Assembly (NCBI GenBank): GCA_002778195.1
Contig: PCDI01000003.1
Coordinates: forward strand, 2,501,913-2,565,912
Reading direction: 5' to 3'
Length of the DNA: 64,000 bases
Source of the DNA: Raffaelea ambrosiae
Taxonomy: Eukaryota; Ascomycota; Sordariomycetes; Ophiostomatales; Ophiostomataceae
The notes under the pieces were generated by a model that was not told where the DNA came from, ran no database searches, and was given only the letters and a program-made list of their open reading frames with translations. Positions 32,909-44,100 of this stretch are shown piece after piece. The position numbers were made by a program, and so were the translations under genes. Every line of letters starts with the position of its first letter. Position 1 is the first letter of the stretch.

Positions 32909-35900
32909 CTAGCCCAGCCTCCTGCGATGCACGTTGCGGACTTCCAGGATGGCCAGGTCATCGTCGGTTTCGTCGTCGAGCTCCTCTGTTGCCGGCCGCT
33001 TCACGCCGGCCACTGGTGGGCTCGGGGCATCCAAGACAGGCCGGAAGACGCTGCTGTCGGCGATGCCCTCAAAGTACTGTTTTGCCAGAGCCGGGCTCAG
33101 CGCTCGGAAACGTTTGTTGTCCTTGTCGAACTGGTCCGCCACTGGCCTGAACTTGGTGTCGACCTTTTGGAGAACAACATCGAGCTCGTTGGCACCGTCC
33201 TTGGATTCCAATTTGACGCTGACCCTCTGTCCACATTTCGTGAGACGCTCCTTCAGGTGGCTCGCCCGTGCCTGGCTGGGAACGGAAATGATTTCGCAAG
33301 TGTCGGTGTGTGTGGCTAGAAACTTGTCGAGCTTCTTGCAGTCCACGCATAACTTCTGGCCACATCCTTGCGGCTCCAGAGTCCACAATTCCTATGAGCT
33401 TTTGTGTTAGCCCCGGCTGGAGAGCTTTCCCAGCCAAGCGAAGAAGAGGACAAGAAGAGGACAAGAGGACAAGTAGAAGGAAATGGGCTCGGACAAGAAG
33501 ACTCACAGCAGGATGGGGCACTATGGGGCAATCTGGTTCGACTCCGTCAAACTCCCTGGCAAGGATGAGATCGAGCAGAGCTTTGAAGGCAGGCGTGAGC
33601 ACAGAATCCAGGCGTCCATGCGCCTTGTAGAATACGCTTGCGTAGTCCAGAACAGCGTCGGCCACCCAGAACCGGGCCGGGACCGCGCAGCCCTGCTGGA
33701 GTTTGCGGCGAATACTTCTCACGACATCCCAGATCGCGTCTGCCAGGCCCAGAGACAGGCAACGATCGAGAAATTCGAGAGCCGCCTCTGGCTGGCCCCG
33801 GTACTTTTGCGTCTGGTCGTGTTCCAGGTAGGTATTGAAGGACTGGCCGAGCACAAACTTGTGTGCCTCGCGGACCACATGCCGCGAAAATGGTCGGCCG
33901 TTGCTTTTGCCAAAGAGACTCTTCAGCAGTTCGCGCTTCAGTCGGTCGTTTGCACGCGAACACACACTCGGGAGCAAGCTTTGGGACGGACAACGGCGTC
34001 AGCGATTTGGCAAATACAGGATAGGCAAGATAGACAAGAACCCCCGGCCCCCCCAAAACAACCAAAACAACCCAAAACAAGCAATGAAAAACAGAAAGAA
34101 TACTTAGACCAAGCCACAAGGACAGAACTGTTCTTACCAGGTTACCAGCCACTCGTCATCTGTAGGACGAGACTGCATGAGGTCGAGGATAAAGGTGAGA
34201 TCGTCTTCCCCAAATTGCTGTCTGGTCTGGAACTGCTCGACCAAAATGTTGTCTTTCCAGTCGCTAAACGAATGCCGGAGGCGGACATCCAGACACGAAG
34301 AAAAGTCGATAAAATACGCTCGCAACGCCGTGAGTGGAGGGGCAGGCTTGAGAACGGCGCCAAGCCTGGCAGGGTCATTGTCAACCAGAAGCCGGTATGG
34401 TATATTCAACAGCAGAAACAAAAACAAAAACAAAACAAAAACATAACAAAAACAGAAACAAAGACCACAGACGCTTACCATGCAGTCCAGTCAGCAGTCC
34501 CAAGCCCTTGCGGTCCGGCACGATCGCAACAGCTCTGGAGAATCCGCTGCGCCAGCAATGCCCGAAAGTCTGTATGCTTGTAGCCAGCCCGGACAGCGGC
34601 ATCATACAGCGTGTTGTCGCCGAGCGCCAGGCCCCACTCCACGATCAAGGGGAGCGTCTTTTGGGCGTTGTGGTAGGTGGCACTCCTGATGAAGACCTTT
34701 GCTTGTGCCACGGCTTCCTGGTTGTCCCGGTTGTTCTTGAAAATCTCTCCAACAAGGGCAATCAAAGGATCCACGTAGAGAGTAGTCATTGAAAAGACCC
34801 AACCTGCTAACCACTTCATTGCTGCAATGACCACAACCTGAAAAGAGAGCGCGTCAGAAAGAAGGGCGGTGGCTGGAGAAAAAAAAAAAAAGGAAAAAAA
34901 AAGAAAAACACAATAACACAAAAACACAGAAACACACAATTACAAAATCACAAAATCACAAAATCACAAAAACCACAAAAACACACAACAAAAGTAACAA
35001 AAAAACCAAAAAAAAACCAACCGTTTTGCAAAGACCGTGACCATCTGCGCTCGACCGGAAGCGCTCCGGACTCAAATTTTCGCCCGCGGCCAAAAAAACG
35101 CTGCCCGAGACGGCCTCGCCGGCCAGGGTGTGCAAGGCCTCCAGATCGGCGTATTTGCCGTCCTCGCGCGCCAAAGCAGGCGGGACAACGGTCCCCAGAA
35201 ACACCAAAAAGGTCCCCGTCGCCCCCGCCGCCTCCTGCAGGTCCTGGCAGACGGCCCGGTCGCGCCCCCGCAGGCCGTCCAGCGACACGCGGCCGCTGCG
35301 GTACCGGTGCTCCAGCGGATAGAAGACGCGCGGGACGAACGGCGCGTTGTCGCCCGTGCCGTGCCACGCGGCCAAGGCCCCCTGCAGCTGCTGCACATCC
35401 GTGCTGTACAGGGCAGCCGAAGCCGTCTGCAGGCTCCCCGAACGGTTGTCGCCGCCGCTCCCCGCGAGGGGCGGCGCCATAATGTCGTACACCAGGGCCA
35501 GACGGGTGCCGGCGGTCGGCGGCGTCCACTGCACGGCCACGTCCTGGAACCAGGCCAGGGCCGTGATGTCGAAGCGCGACGACGGGCCGCCCGTCGCATA
35601 CACGCGCGTCTCCCCGGCCCAGGACAGGCGGACGTCGCCGCCCACGTGCGCCGACGGCAGGCACACGACAAACGTGCCGACCACGGCGACTCCCGGGGTC
35701 GGCGGCGCGGCGTGCTTGCCCCACGTGGCCGCCGCCGCCGCCGCCGCCGCCGCCGACGACGATGACGACGACGATGACGACGACCCGTCGAGAACGAGCT
35801 TCCGAAGCCGCAGCCGCGCCAAGACCAGGCCCAGCTGGTGCAGGGCCGGCGCCAGCAAGTCGTTGGTGAGAAAGGACGGCCACTCCGGGTTCAGCAGACA

Positions 35901-36173
35901 AAAGTGCGCGCTGTCCAGGTCGCACGTACTGGGCGGCGGACCCGCAGAAGCAGCAGCGTCTCCGTCTCCGACCGACAGCTTCCGGTGCGCCTGGAAGGAG
36001 GCCTGGATCGCCTGCGCATCGCGCGAGGTCAGCGGCAGCGGCACGCCGCACTCCTCGTCGACCCGCAGGCCGGGATTCACATGGATGCGGTAGGTGTCGG
36101 ACCAGGCAAAGTCGCCGGCCGCCTGGATGCCGTTCAAGCAATGGAGCAGGCGGCCGCGCCAAGGGGGATTCAT
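32909..36173 (-). CDS. Large protein with decayed 2-oxoglutarate/Fe(II) oxygenase core
   Basis: Five exons (36173-35022, 34837-34479, 34365-34138, 33978-33507, 33391-32909) give 897 residues in one frame. Residues 1-240 resemble a fungal family whose N-terminal half is a prolyl-hydroxylase-like oxygenase: GDFAWSDTYRIHVNPGLRVD, VGTFVVCLPSAHVGGDVRL, then PTAGTRLALVYDI. In relatives as I know them the first segment is preceded by an HxD metal motif and an HEV motif lies before the GxR. Here the HxD position reads KHAA (His154, Asp lost) and the HEV position reads VAVQW, so iron binding is probably lost. A Ser-then-Ala homopolymer tract (about ten each, 35728-35794) sits just before His154. The C-terminal 500 residues are helical-looking and end in an acidic patch (EELDDETDDD). 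Intron 2-3 borders (acceptor at 34366) are the least certain. The function is unknown. Confidence 0.7.
35728..35794. repeat. In-frame GCC/GAC microsatellite coding Ser-Ala tract
   Basis: Tandem GCC triplets followed by GAC/GAT triplets on the plus strand. On the coding strand they give a run of serine and then alanine codons inside the oxygenase-like domain, immediately before the degenerate metal-binding site. Confidence 0.9.
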
Positions 36174-36792
36174 GGGGGGGACGTTCGTGGAAGCAGGCGA
36201 CGCGTCGCGTGCCGAACGCGAGCACGGCTCGTCCCTGGGGGAGGGGGGCAGAGAGAGCAAGTGACTCAGATTGGACCGAATTTTACGTGGAATCGGGTCG
36301 TGGGGTATGCCAATGCCTTTATTTTCCTCTGTCGCAAAGCAGTGTCGCGAAAACGGCCGGCACACAGACGTCAAGAAACGATGGTCCACGAAGGAGGCGC
36401 GTTGAGTGGGGCCAAGATGGAACAACTATTAACGGCTGAAAAAAAAGGATGTGGGGGGGTTTGCAGATGTGGGGGGGTTTGCAGATGTGGGGGCAGCTAT
36501 TCGGGGCAATAATTATGGGTCTCTATAATTCTAGTACCAAAATGTACGTATTTCATGGCAAGGCTGTCTCTTTTTTCTTTTTCAGTGCACATGTACGACG
36601 GTTGTCGTGCGGTGCCTGCAAAAGGGGAGGAGAAACGACAGAAACGCCACATGTGTGTGAGGAAGCAGTGAATTGATTGTCTCTAATAATATATGCAAGA
36701 GCGGAGAGTTCTTTCAGTCTATCTTACACGGCCGTCCCATCGCCCCATCGTTCCATCGTTCCATCGTGTTTTCTTCTTTTCTTCCGTCTCCT
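36174..36792. other. Intergenic between two minus-strand genes
   Basis: Promoter of the oxygenase-like gene and 3' flank of the next gene upstream. It contains an 18-base tandem repeat at 36448-36495 and no coding sequence. Confidence 0.6.
36448..36495. repeat. G-rich 18-bp tandem repeat, about 2.6 copies
   Basis: The unit GATGTGGGGGGGTTTGCA repeats at 36448-36465 and 36466-36483 and begins a third time. It lies about 275 bases upstream of the oxygenase-like gene start. Each copy holds a seven-G run. Confidence 0.9.
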
Positions 36793-38448
36793 TTAGTGAA
36801 AATACTTGTCCGTCCACGGGTCGCAATAGGCCTCGACAGTCACGCCGCGCGAGCGCGCCGCATCCAGCAGCGCATCGACCTGCTCTTGCGCCGCCGCCTT
36901 TGCCTCCGGGCTCGCCGCCGCCTTCATCTCCGGGCTCGCCGCCTCGGGGCTGTCCCCATCCACAACCACGTCCAGGAAAAAGCTCAGCGTCTTCAGCTGC
37001 GGCAGGTAGTCGGGCTGCCCAAACGCCGCAATCCACTGTGGGAACGCCTCGGACTGCGCCAGTGACGGCGGGCCCCGGAAGGCGAGGCGCTCCAGGTTCC
37101 GCGGGAAGGCGCGGTACAGGTCGGCCAGCAGTGCCGGGTGGCGAAACGTGCGGTCGCTCACGGTCAGCTGCAGGTGCTGGAGGCTACGGAGCGCGGCGAG
37201 GGTCTCGGGGAACAGCTGTTCGGGAGTGTCGCGGAAGTCGTAGCCGCGGGTGGACCGCACGTGGAGGCGCTGCAGGCGGCCGACGACGTGGCCGCAGGCC
37301 AGGCCAAAGCGGTGGAACGTGTCGATGGCGTCGTTCTCGAGGATCTCGAGCGTGTGCATGCGCGACGGCGGCTTGTCCGCGTGGGGCTCGTAGTCGGGGA
37401 ACCGGATGTCGCGGCCGCCGTATTTCCGGTACAACCACCTGGCGGCCCGGTCGGGGATGGAGATGATCCGGATCCTCTTTCGGGGGACGTCGTCCGGCTG
37501 GCTCGTTTTGGTCGCCGTGGTCTCCGTGGTCTCCTCCGTGGTCTCCTCCGTGGTCTCCGTGGTCTCAACGGCCGCGCCATCCTCGCCAGACGCCTCCTTG
37601 GGCGGCACATCCATGTACACCTCCTTTTCTTCCAGCTCGTCCATGCCTGCCAGCTCCTTCGTCGTCGGGCCCTCAAAGCGCAGCCCCGCCGTCAGCAGCA
37701 ACACCACGTGCGGGACCCGCCCGTCGACCACCGCCGGCGTCGTCACCAGCTGCCCGGACGCCGACGCCAGCACGAGCGTCTCCAGCGGCCACGCCAGGGG
37801 AAACGCGCCGTCGTGCCAGTTTTCATCGAAGCCCGCGTCTACAAGCAGCCACCGCACCGCCGGGAACCGCTCCGCTAGTACCGGCCACTCCGTGTCCCAC
37901 GGCGCGTCCTCCACGAGGTCGAGCACCTCGATGGCGGCGGCGGCATCGGGGCCGGCCGCCGCCGGACAACACAGGTCCAGCCCCGCGCGCAGCGTCGACG
38001 CCGGGACCGGATTGTCCAGGTCCACGGCGGGTGCGCCGGCCTCGTCGACCGCGCGCTGGCGACACAGGGACATGCCCAGCGCGGCCCACGTCGGCCCCTT
38101 GGCCAGCGCCTGCGTGGGCCGGGGGTTGCTTGACTGGAACCATGTCTGGATGGTCGACAGGTCCCGGTCCGGCGAGACAGCGGCGGCGGTCTGGTCCGCG
38201 CCCGTGTGGCCCGCCCCTTGTCCTTCGTCCGCGCCCATGTCTGACGTGGCCGTGTACGGGGTTCGGTCGATTCCCGCCTTGATCTGCATGGATGTGACAC
38301 CCTTGGCGGCGAGCTCGTCAAAGTGGGATGCCGCCGCCCGGGGGCCGTGGCAGGCGAAGCCGCGGGCGAAACTGCCGAAGCGCGGGCGTATGGCACGATG
38401 GAATGCTTGGGTGCCTGGTCTCAGGGTTATGGCACGGCGTCCGAGCAT
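36793..38448 (-). CDS. Hypothetical 551-residue protein, LRR/F-box-like pattern
   Basis: A single exon encodes 551 residues with no recognised family. The N-terminus (MLGRRAITLRPGTQAFHRAI and more Arg, no acidic residues in the first 45) could act as a mitochondrial presequence. Residues about 190-420 contain leucine-spaced segments such as VRWLLVDAGFDENWHDGAF, LPLETLVLA-like and LRSLQHLQLTVSD, and NLERLAFRG, which resemble the irregular leucine-rich repeats of fungal F-box proteins. A recognisable F-box is missing. Residues about 295-320 are an ETTEETTEETTETT repeat encoded by CTCCGTGGTCT-type tandem DNA (37515-37570). A short Glu/Ala/Lys-rich repeat lies near the C-terminus. The start is the first ATG in frame at 38448. 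GC content is high. Confidence 0.6.
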   Translation of the reverse strand: MLGRRAITLRPGTQAFHRAIRPRFGSFARGFACHGPRAAASHFDELAAKGVTSMQIKAGIDRTPYTATSDMGADEGQGAGHTGADQTAAAVSPDRDLSTIQTWFQSSNPRPTQALAKGPTWAALGMSLCRQRAVDEAGAPAVDLDNPVPASTLRAGLDLCCPAAAGPDAAAAIEVLDLVEDAPWDTEWPVLAERFPAVRWLLVDAGFDENWHDGAFPLAWPLETLVLASASGQLVTTPAVVDGRVPHVVLLLTAGLRFEGPTTKELAGMDELEEKEVYMDVPPKEASGEDGAAVETTETTEETTEETTETTATKTSQPDDVPRKRIRIISIPDRAARWLYRKYGGRDIRFPDYEPHADKPPSRMHTLEILENDAIDTFHRFGLACGHVVGRLQRLHVRSTRGYDFRDTPEQLFPETLAALRSLQHLQLTVSDRTFRHPALLADLYRAFPRNLERLAFRGPPSLAQSEAFPQWIAAFGQPDYLPQLKTLSFFLDVVVDGDSPEAASPEMKAAASPEAKAAAQEQVDALLDAARSRGVTVEAYCDPWTDKYFH

Positions 38449-39416
38449 GGTGAATTATGTGAATAATGGACGCGAGGCCGGCGGTGGCTCCGAGGTGGGT
38501 GATTATGTAGATGGACGCGAGGGCGGCGGTGGCTGCGAGGTGGGCGAATTGTGAGAGACTGGGCGGCACGTCCTGCCGAGAAAGAAGGATTCAGGCCTGC
38601 CTTGTGGCCCGTGAGGGTACCCCGCCATCTGCATGGGCTCCAGGCAGCAAGCGGGGCGCAGTGCAGCCTTGTTGCCTGATATGCTCGGCTGTTGCGAACT
38701 TGGACGGGCCACTGTTGCGCGCATCGGCAGAGGAACATGGCCAGGGGACCTTGGACATGCCTATCAGCGAGCCATGCCGCCTTCGATGTGACTTGCATCT
38801 CGTCTCAGCCAGTTTGGATGCTGAGCAGCCAACGTAGTCGGCATTGTGATTGTTGCTTTTTCGAGGAGAGAATTGCCCGCAAGAGCACCAAAAGAACAAA
38901 GTGACCGAAGACGTCGTTTGGCGAGGAAGTTGGCAACTGCTTTGTCCACGGCGGAGAGACGACTCGGACCCGGCGCATCTCACGAGTCACTGCAGCCTAT
39001 CCTCTACGAGTCACCAATGCATAATGCAGCGACGAGGTGGCGAAGCCCTGGAAGGCCGATCCTACGGGCCCCTGCAGAAGAGGGGCAGACCGACAACAAC
39101 TCGTCCTTAACTACTATCCACAGCGTGACATTTCACGGACAGCAGCAGAACCCTGTTTCGCCAAAATGAAGTGACACAGCGAGGGTGCAAACTGTGCAGG
39201 GGTACGAACCTGCCTGGATCAGCTGTAGTATCTGCTGCCCCCCCCACTACAAGTACATTGCCCAATCAGCAGAACGTTGGACAGCAGGCCATGAGAAGCA
39301 CGGCCGTCGTTGATGTGTCTGCCATGTCCCTCCTGCCGGGCAAAGATGACAGAAACACACAATATCGCCAACCCAGAGTCCAAGCCACTCTAGTCAGCCA
39401 CTCGCACACGAACATC
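38449..39416. other. Divergent intergenic region
   Basis: About 970 bases between the 551-residue gene (minus) and the DUF7136 gene (plus), so both promoters should be here. Imperfect duplications near 38460-38550 (GATGGACGCGAGGGCGGCGG-like units) are visible. No RNA gene found. Confidence 0.55.
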
Positions 39417-40400
39417 ATGGCTCTTCCATCCGTGCGACGCGTCTGCGCAGCCCTCGCTCGCGCTGCCGGCCTACTTGTCGTGGCCGGCCTGGCCGGCCTG
39501 CCCAGCATCGCCCGGGCCTCGACGCCTGCCGATGACCTCGTGCGCATCGAGCTCGACGTGGTCTTCCCGCGCAACGAGACCTACAAGGAAACCGAGATCC
39601 TGCCCATTGCCCTGGCCGTCCAGAACTACACCATCCTCCCGGGCGTGGACAGTTTCAGTCTGTCCTGGGAGATTGTGCCCTATACCGACGACGGCAGCGT
39701 ATCGAGCGGCATCGCCTACGACGGTGGCTATTTCAGTCTCGCCAATGCCAGCGCCTCCCCCTCGGCCTCCTTCATCCTCGTCACCTGGACCAACGTGACC
39801 ACATGGGTCGCCGACCGCCGGTACCACGACCGCTACGTGCTGCAGGTGTCCATGACCTGGCTCGACGCCGCCGGCGACTGCGATGCGAGCAACACCAACA
39901 CCGCCAGCGGCATCATGTTCTCCGTCGAGACCGTGGATGACTCTGACTACGAGGACGAGGACGATGATGACGACAACAACCACAACAACAGCACGACACT
40001 TGCGCCCAGCGCCCAGACCGCGCCGGACTGCCCGCTGCTGTTGTCCATCACCGCCCTGCGCAACAGCAGCAGCCACGATGCTTCATCCCATGCCACGGAC
40101 CACCAATGCCCCTACGAGACTGTTCAGGAGACGGAGAAGGAGAAACAGGAGGATGCGTCCCCGGCGGCCGCGCAGAACTGCACCTACCCGCTCGACGCCG
40201 CCGCCAAGGCCAGCATCGACAGCCGGGCGAGCCGCTCTGCGACGGCGGCCATGCTGGCCACCCAAACCACAGCATCGGACGCCTCGCCCACCGCGCCCAC
40301 CTCGACCAACGCGGCCGCACCGGCGGCCGCGAGCCGGGCTCCGCTGGGAGCCGCTGCCATCGCCGCCGTCGGCGTGGTATACTGCTGGTTCTACCGGTGA
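39417..40400 (+). CDS. DUF7136-type secreted, probably GPI-anchored protein
   Basis: A single exon encodes 327 residues. Residues 1-35 are a signal peptide: a basic start, a long hydrophobic stretch (LLVVAGLAGLPSIA) and an Ala-x-Ala-like cleavage site. The mature part opens with RIELDVVFPRNETYKETEIL and LPIALAVQNY, the pattern of fungal DUF7136 proteins. Many NxS/T sequons and paired cysteines fit extracellular glycosylation. A run of Asp/Glu (about residues 176-190) divides the domain. The C-terminus is Thr/Ala/Ser-rich and ends with APLGAAAIAAVGVVYCWF, a hydrophobic tail compatible with GPI attachment. The function of the family is not known. The start is the ATG at 39417, where the signal peptide begins; the upstream extension lacks secretory character. 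Confidence 0.75.
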   Translation: MALPSVRRVCAALARAAGLLVVAGLAGLPSIARASTPADDLVRIELDVVFPRNETYKETEILPIALAVQNYTILPGVDSFSLSWEIVPYTDDGSVSSGIAYDGGYFSLANASASPSASFILVTWTNVTTWVADRRYHDRYVLQVSMTWLDAAGDCDASNTNTASGIMFSVETVDDSDYEDEDDDDDNNHNNSTTLAPSAQTAPDCPLLLSITALRNSSSHDASSHATDHQCPYETVQETEKEKQEDASPAAAQNCTYPLDAAAKASIDSRASRSATAAMLATQTTASDASPTAPTSTNAAAPAAASRAPLGAAAIAAVGVVYCWFYR

Positions 40401-41187
40401 ACCAGTGAAGCCAGACCAGGAAAGGGGGGAGGGGGGGCGGGGGGGGCGGGATGCATAGATGGATGGAACTCGCATCCAGAGCAACGGGAGAGGCATTGGA
40501 GGATGGTCTTTTTGAGCTTATATGAAAAAGTAAAGTCAACCTATATATGTTCATGGATTGTCTCTCCCGAGAGGACTCTCCTGCCAGATTGCTTTGAAAC
40601 AGTGCTTGTGGTTGTCCATTTTTACCCACAGCAGTCGTCAACGGACTTCGGCTCCCTGCAGCTGTCGGCAGCAGCTTAATCGTTGTAGCAGCCGGAGAGG
40701 TTTGTTTTGAGTGTCTGGGTAGTTGGAATCGCGGGCATTCGGGCATTTGAGTAACCGAGCCTTGAAGCCTTCTGTTCCCACGAACTGCTGGCGTCGAACG
40801 GAACAAAGAGCTAGTCTCGACAGCCTGAGTTACATGGCTTGCATGCGCAGTGGGCAACTGTGCGGGTCACCGGAGCACTCAACATGCACGTAGATGATCC
40901 TCCAATCGCGATGCCCAGGAAAGAAGAATGCCGCATAGAGTGCCTAACGTGGCGCAGTGCCGGGTTACTAAGCAAGGCTGGGGGAATATGAACCTCAGCT
41001 CTTTCCTCAACAAACTCCTATTCCCCTATTACCCCTCTTTTCTCTTTCGACATCTCACGCAAACCCGAGAACATCGGTCTCGACAAGACTGTCTTGACAA
41101 CCGTTCTTGTCATTGACTGCTGTATTTTAAATACGCGCCCATGACCCCCCATTCGTTGCTCGGCATCGTCCCGTCTTGCCAGAAGTC
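40401..41187. other. Intergenic
   Basis: About 790 bases holding the DUF7136 3' flank and the promoter of the FHA-pseudokinase gene. No gene seen. Confidence 0.55.
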
Positions 41188-44100
41188 ATGGGGCGTTTTA
41201 AAAGATTACCCCCCTCGAGCATTCTCTCAGGTCAACCTTCCCAGCCAGTAATCGAGAGGACCACCAGGACACTACCTGAAGCTACATGGAAAAGACATCA
41301 GGGTCTTGACACTTTTCAAATCGATTTGAGGGACTCGGTCTGCTACCTCATCCCCATGACAGCTTCAACTTCTCAGGAAGTGGACCGCGTCGCTAGAGAT
41401 GGGCATCGCAAGGATATCTTTGTGTCGAAAGCTCGGCTCCGAGAATGCCACCCAGGAGATACTTTAAGTGCACGGGGATACACTGTTCTCAACTACCACC
41501 TTGGCGAAAACGCACTTGCATTGCGGCGGTCAAATGTCGACTGGGATGGCGCGGGCTTTTGGTTCGGCCCAACCAAGGGATCCGCCGACTTCTTCTTTGA
41601 CAACACACCCACACGGCAAATAAGCAGAGTACAATTCTGCATAGTCATGGATGCGAACGACAGAGACACTCTCATGCTCATCTCGCTGTCCAATGACCCT
41701 GTGAAATTGGACAAGAAGGTCGTGAACTATGCTGGACGATTTGCGGACGGGTCACTAGCCATCATCACGAACGGCTCGATAATCACATTTGCACCTTATC
41801 TGGATGGGAAAGAAATATCGCTTGCTGTATTTGTACCCAAGGATGAGAACAGGTACTTGGAAAGCACTGGAAGAAGGCTTCTGGTGACGGTTCATGAGGT
41901 GGACAGCTTTTCGAGTCGTTCACGTACAAATGACGACGGCACAGGCGAATCTGTACCAAAAGAAGGACATGGTGATCCATCAAAAGACCCTGTCAATAAC
42001 ATATTGAGAGCCATTTTCGGTGGATCGCCAAAAATTGAGCTGTGCCGTCGGATGGCGGGATACCGCCCGCCCGACGACCCCGACCCCTTCGACGACCCCG
42101 ACCCCTTCGACGACCCACAACTACTGCATGCAATCTTTGGTGACGCTCTCCGTCAAGGCTCAGGGCCTATGAGACCCGAAGATAAACATGTGGCTTGGAA
42201 CCGGGGACCGGGGAGTCAGACGTACACTTCCGTCTCCAAGTTGAAATCAAGGGGGTGGTCAACGGTCTACTCGGCGAGATCCGTCTCGAGCCAAAAGCTG
42301 TATGCCGTAAAGGAGCTACGTGGCAATGGTGTCGACTGCTCTGCATTCCAAGAGGCTACAGCGAAATTGTTGGCCATCCAAGACAAGAAAATACATGTTA
42401 GTTGGTACACTACGTTTTATTCCTCTGACTGCATACTAAGATTCATTGCAGCCTGGCATCGTCGAGTTGATCGAGACCATAGTGGGAGACGGACATTGTG
42501 CAGTCATCATGGAGTATGTTGATGGATCCAACATATTTGATAATATCAAACGAAACGGACCGTATTCGGACGGCTCTACCAGATCGATAGCGACACAGAT
42601 CTTGAGCGCTCTTGACTTTCTGAAATCGGGGGGAGTCATCCACGGCAACATCACCCCCTCTGCCATTTTGGTCCCTAAAGAATCCGAAGAACCTCCCAAG
42701 GTCAAACTTGGCGGATTTTTGTTACAACCGTGGCGTTCTGCCCGTGGCGAAGACTTTCTCTACCGCGCTCCAGAACTTCTGCCTCCCGAACGGATGACTG
42801 TCACGGCACCACCATCCCATGAAGGGGACGTTTGGGCACTCGGCGCTACGCTTTACTTTATTCTCACTGGACTCGTCCCGTTTGCACCAAAGGTCGGAAA
42901 CAAGATAGAAGACGTGCGTAAACGGATTGACGAGGAGGACACCAATGGCCACCGGCTTTTGTACAACATCAATGCATCCGAGCAGTGCACGAGATTCCTT
43001 CTCCAAATGCTGCAGTCAGACCCAAAGTCTCGTTCTACAATCGACGACCTCCAACAAGACGCTTGGGTAAAGGAAGTATTCAGGGAAATCGACATACGTG
43101 CGAGTACACGAATGCCTATTCGGCCAACAGACTTAGAGCAGGTATCAGGACCAGCAAGAACCACAGACTCAGGATATGGAACTGCGTCCAACGCTACTGC
43201 AACAAAAGCACCTATTGACACTGAAGAAGGTTTGTCTGTCCAAGTCCGTGAGACGTTATGGATAAATAAGCTGACACATCCACAGCTGGCCCAGCTGATG
43301 ACACTGCTACGGTCTACTCCGACACATCGAGCCTTCCAGAAACACGAGTTGAGGCCTACAACACACAGCTCGCGGAAGATCTCGCTCTCAGACTAAGACT
43401 GGACAATATTGATGACCAGGCACTTACAAGAGTGGCTTCTTCACTCCCCGCCCTCCTGAAAGCCCTGGCAATTAATATGGGCCACAACGCACCGTCCCAG
43501 ATGCACCGAGATGTCATGGTGTTTCTGCACAAGCATCGAAAGTGAGTACTTGTGATACCTGTGGTGGAAACTTCTATTGTCAATACTGTCTGGATCCTGA
43601 CTTGATGTTAGTGATATCGCAGCATCTTTTCGCCAGTTGATAGACGAACAACAGGAACAGGAATCAGAGTCTGCTACACAACAAGAACCAATATCCACAG
43701 AAGTCATGGACAGGTGGAAGAGCGCTCCTATCGAAGACGAATACGAAGAAATTGGCGCCCATATCGAAGTTGGTGAGGAGAGCAATGGAAGCAGTCCTGG
43801 CTCGGAAGACGAGTACGAGATGGACCCATCTCCAACTCTCTCCGATGATGGCCACACTAACGACACGGCTGCCCCCCCTGGCTTACAAGAGTATCGCAAA
43901 CTGATTTTGGGTGACTCTGGCTTCGATTGGTTGCTGGCCAACCTTCGACGAGAAGCCGTTCTTTCACGTCCAAGCCCTGACCACATGGTCGAAATTAGGA
44001 CAAAAATCCTCCGAGCTTTGCCAACGACCAACCATGTGAGCCGGAGGACATCTCCAAAAACGGCCAACATGACCTACCTAGTTGAATGGAACCCGGTATT

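Noticed and set aside
34948..36225. 425-codon frame on the minus strand overlapping the oxygenase-like gene
   Set aside because: Arg/Gly-rich alternative frame of exon 1; the frame with conserved VCLPSAHVGG blocks and good splice sites is the real one.
37406..38554. 382-codon plus-strand frame
   Set aside because: Antisense to the 551-residue gene, Ser/Ala-rich, no motif.
39190..39250. GGTTCGTACCC on the minus strand, like a tRNA B box
   Set aside because: The would-be T arm needs an eight-base loop and no acceptor stem, D arm or anticodon arm can be drawn around it.
42070..42120. GACGACCCCGACCCCTTC tandem repeat as a possible CRISPR-like or minisatellite element
   Set aside because: It is an ordinary short in-frame coding repeat (DDPDPF) in the FHA-pseudokinase gene.
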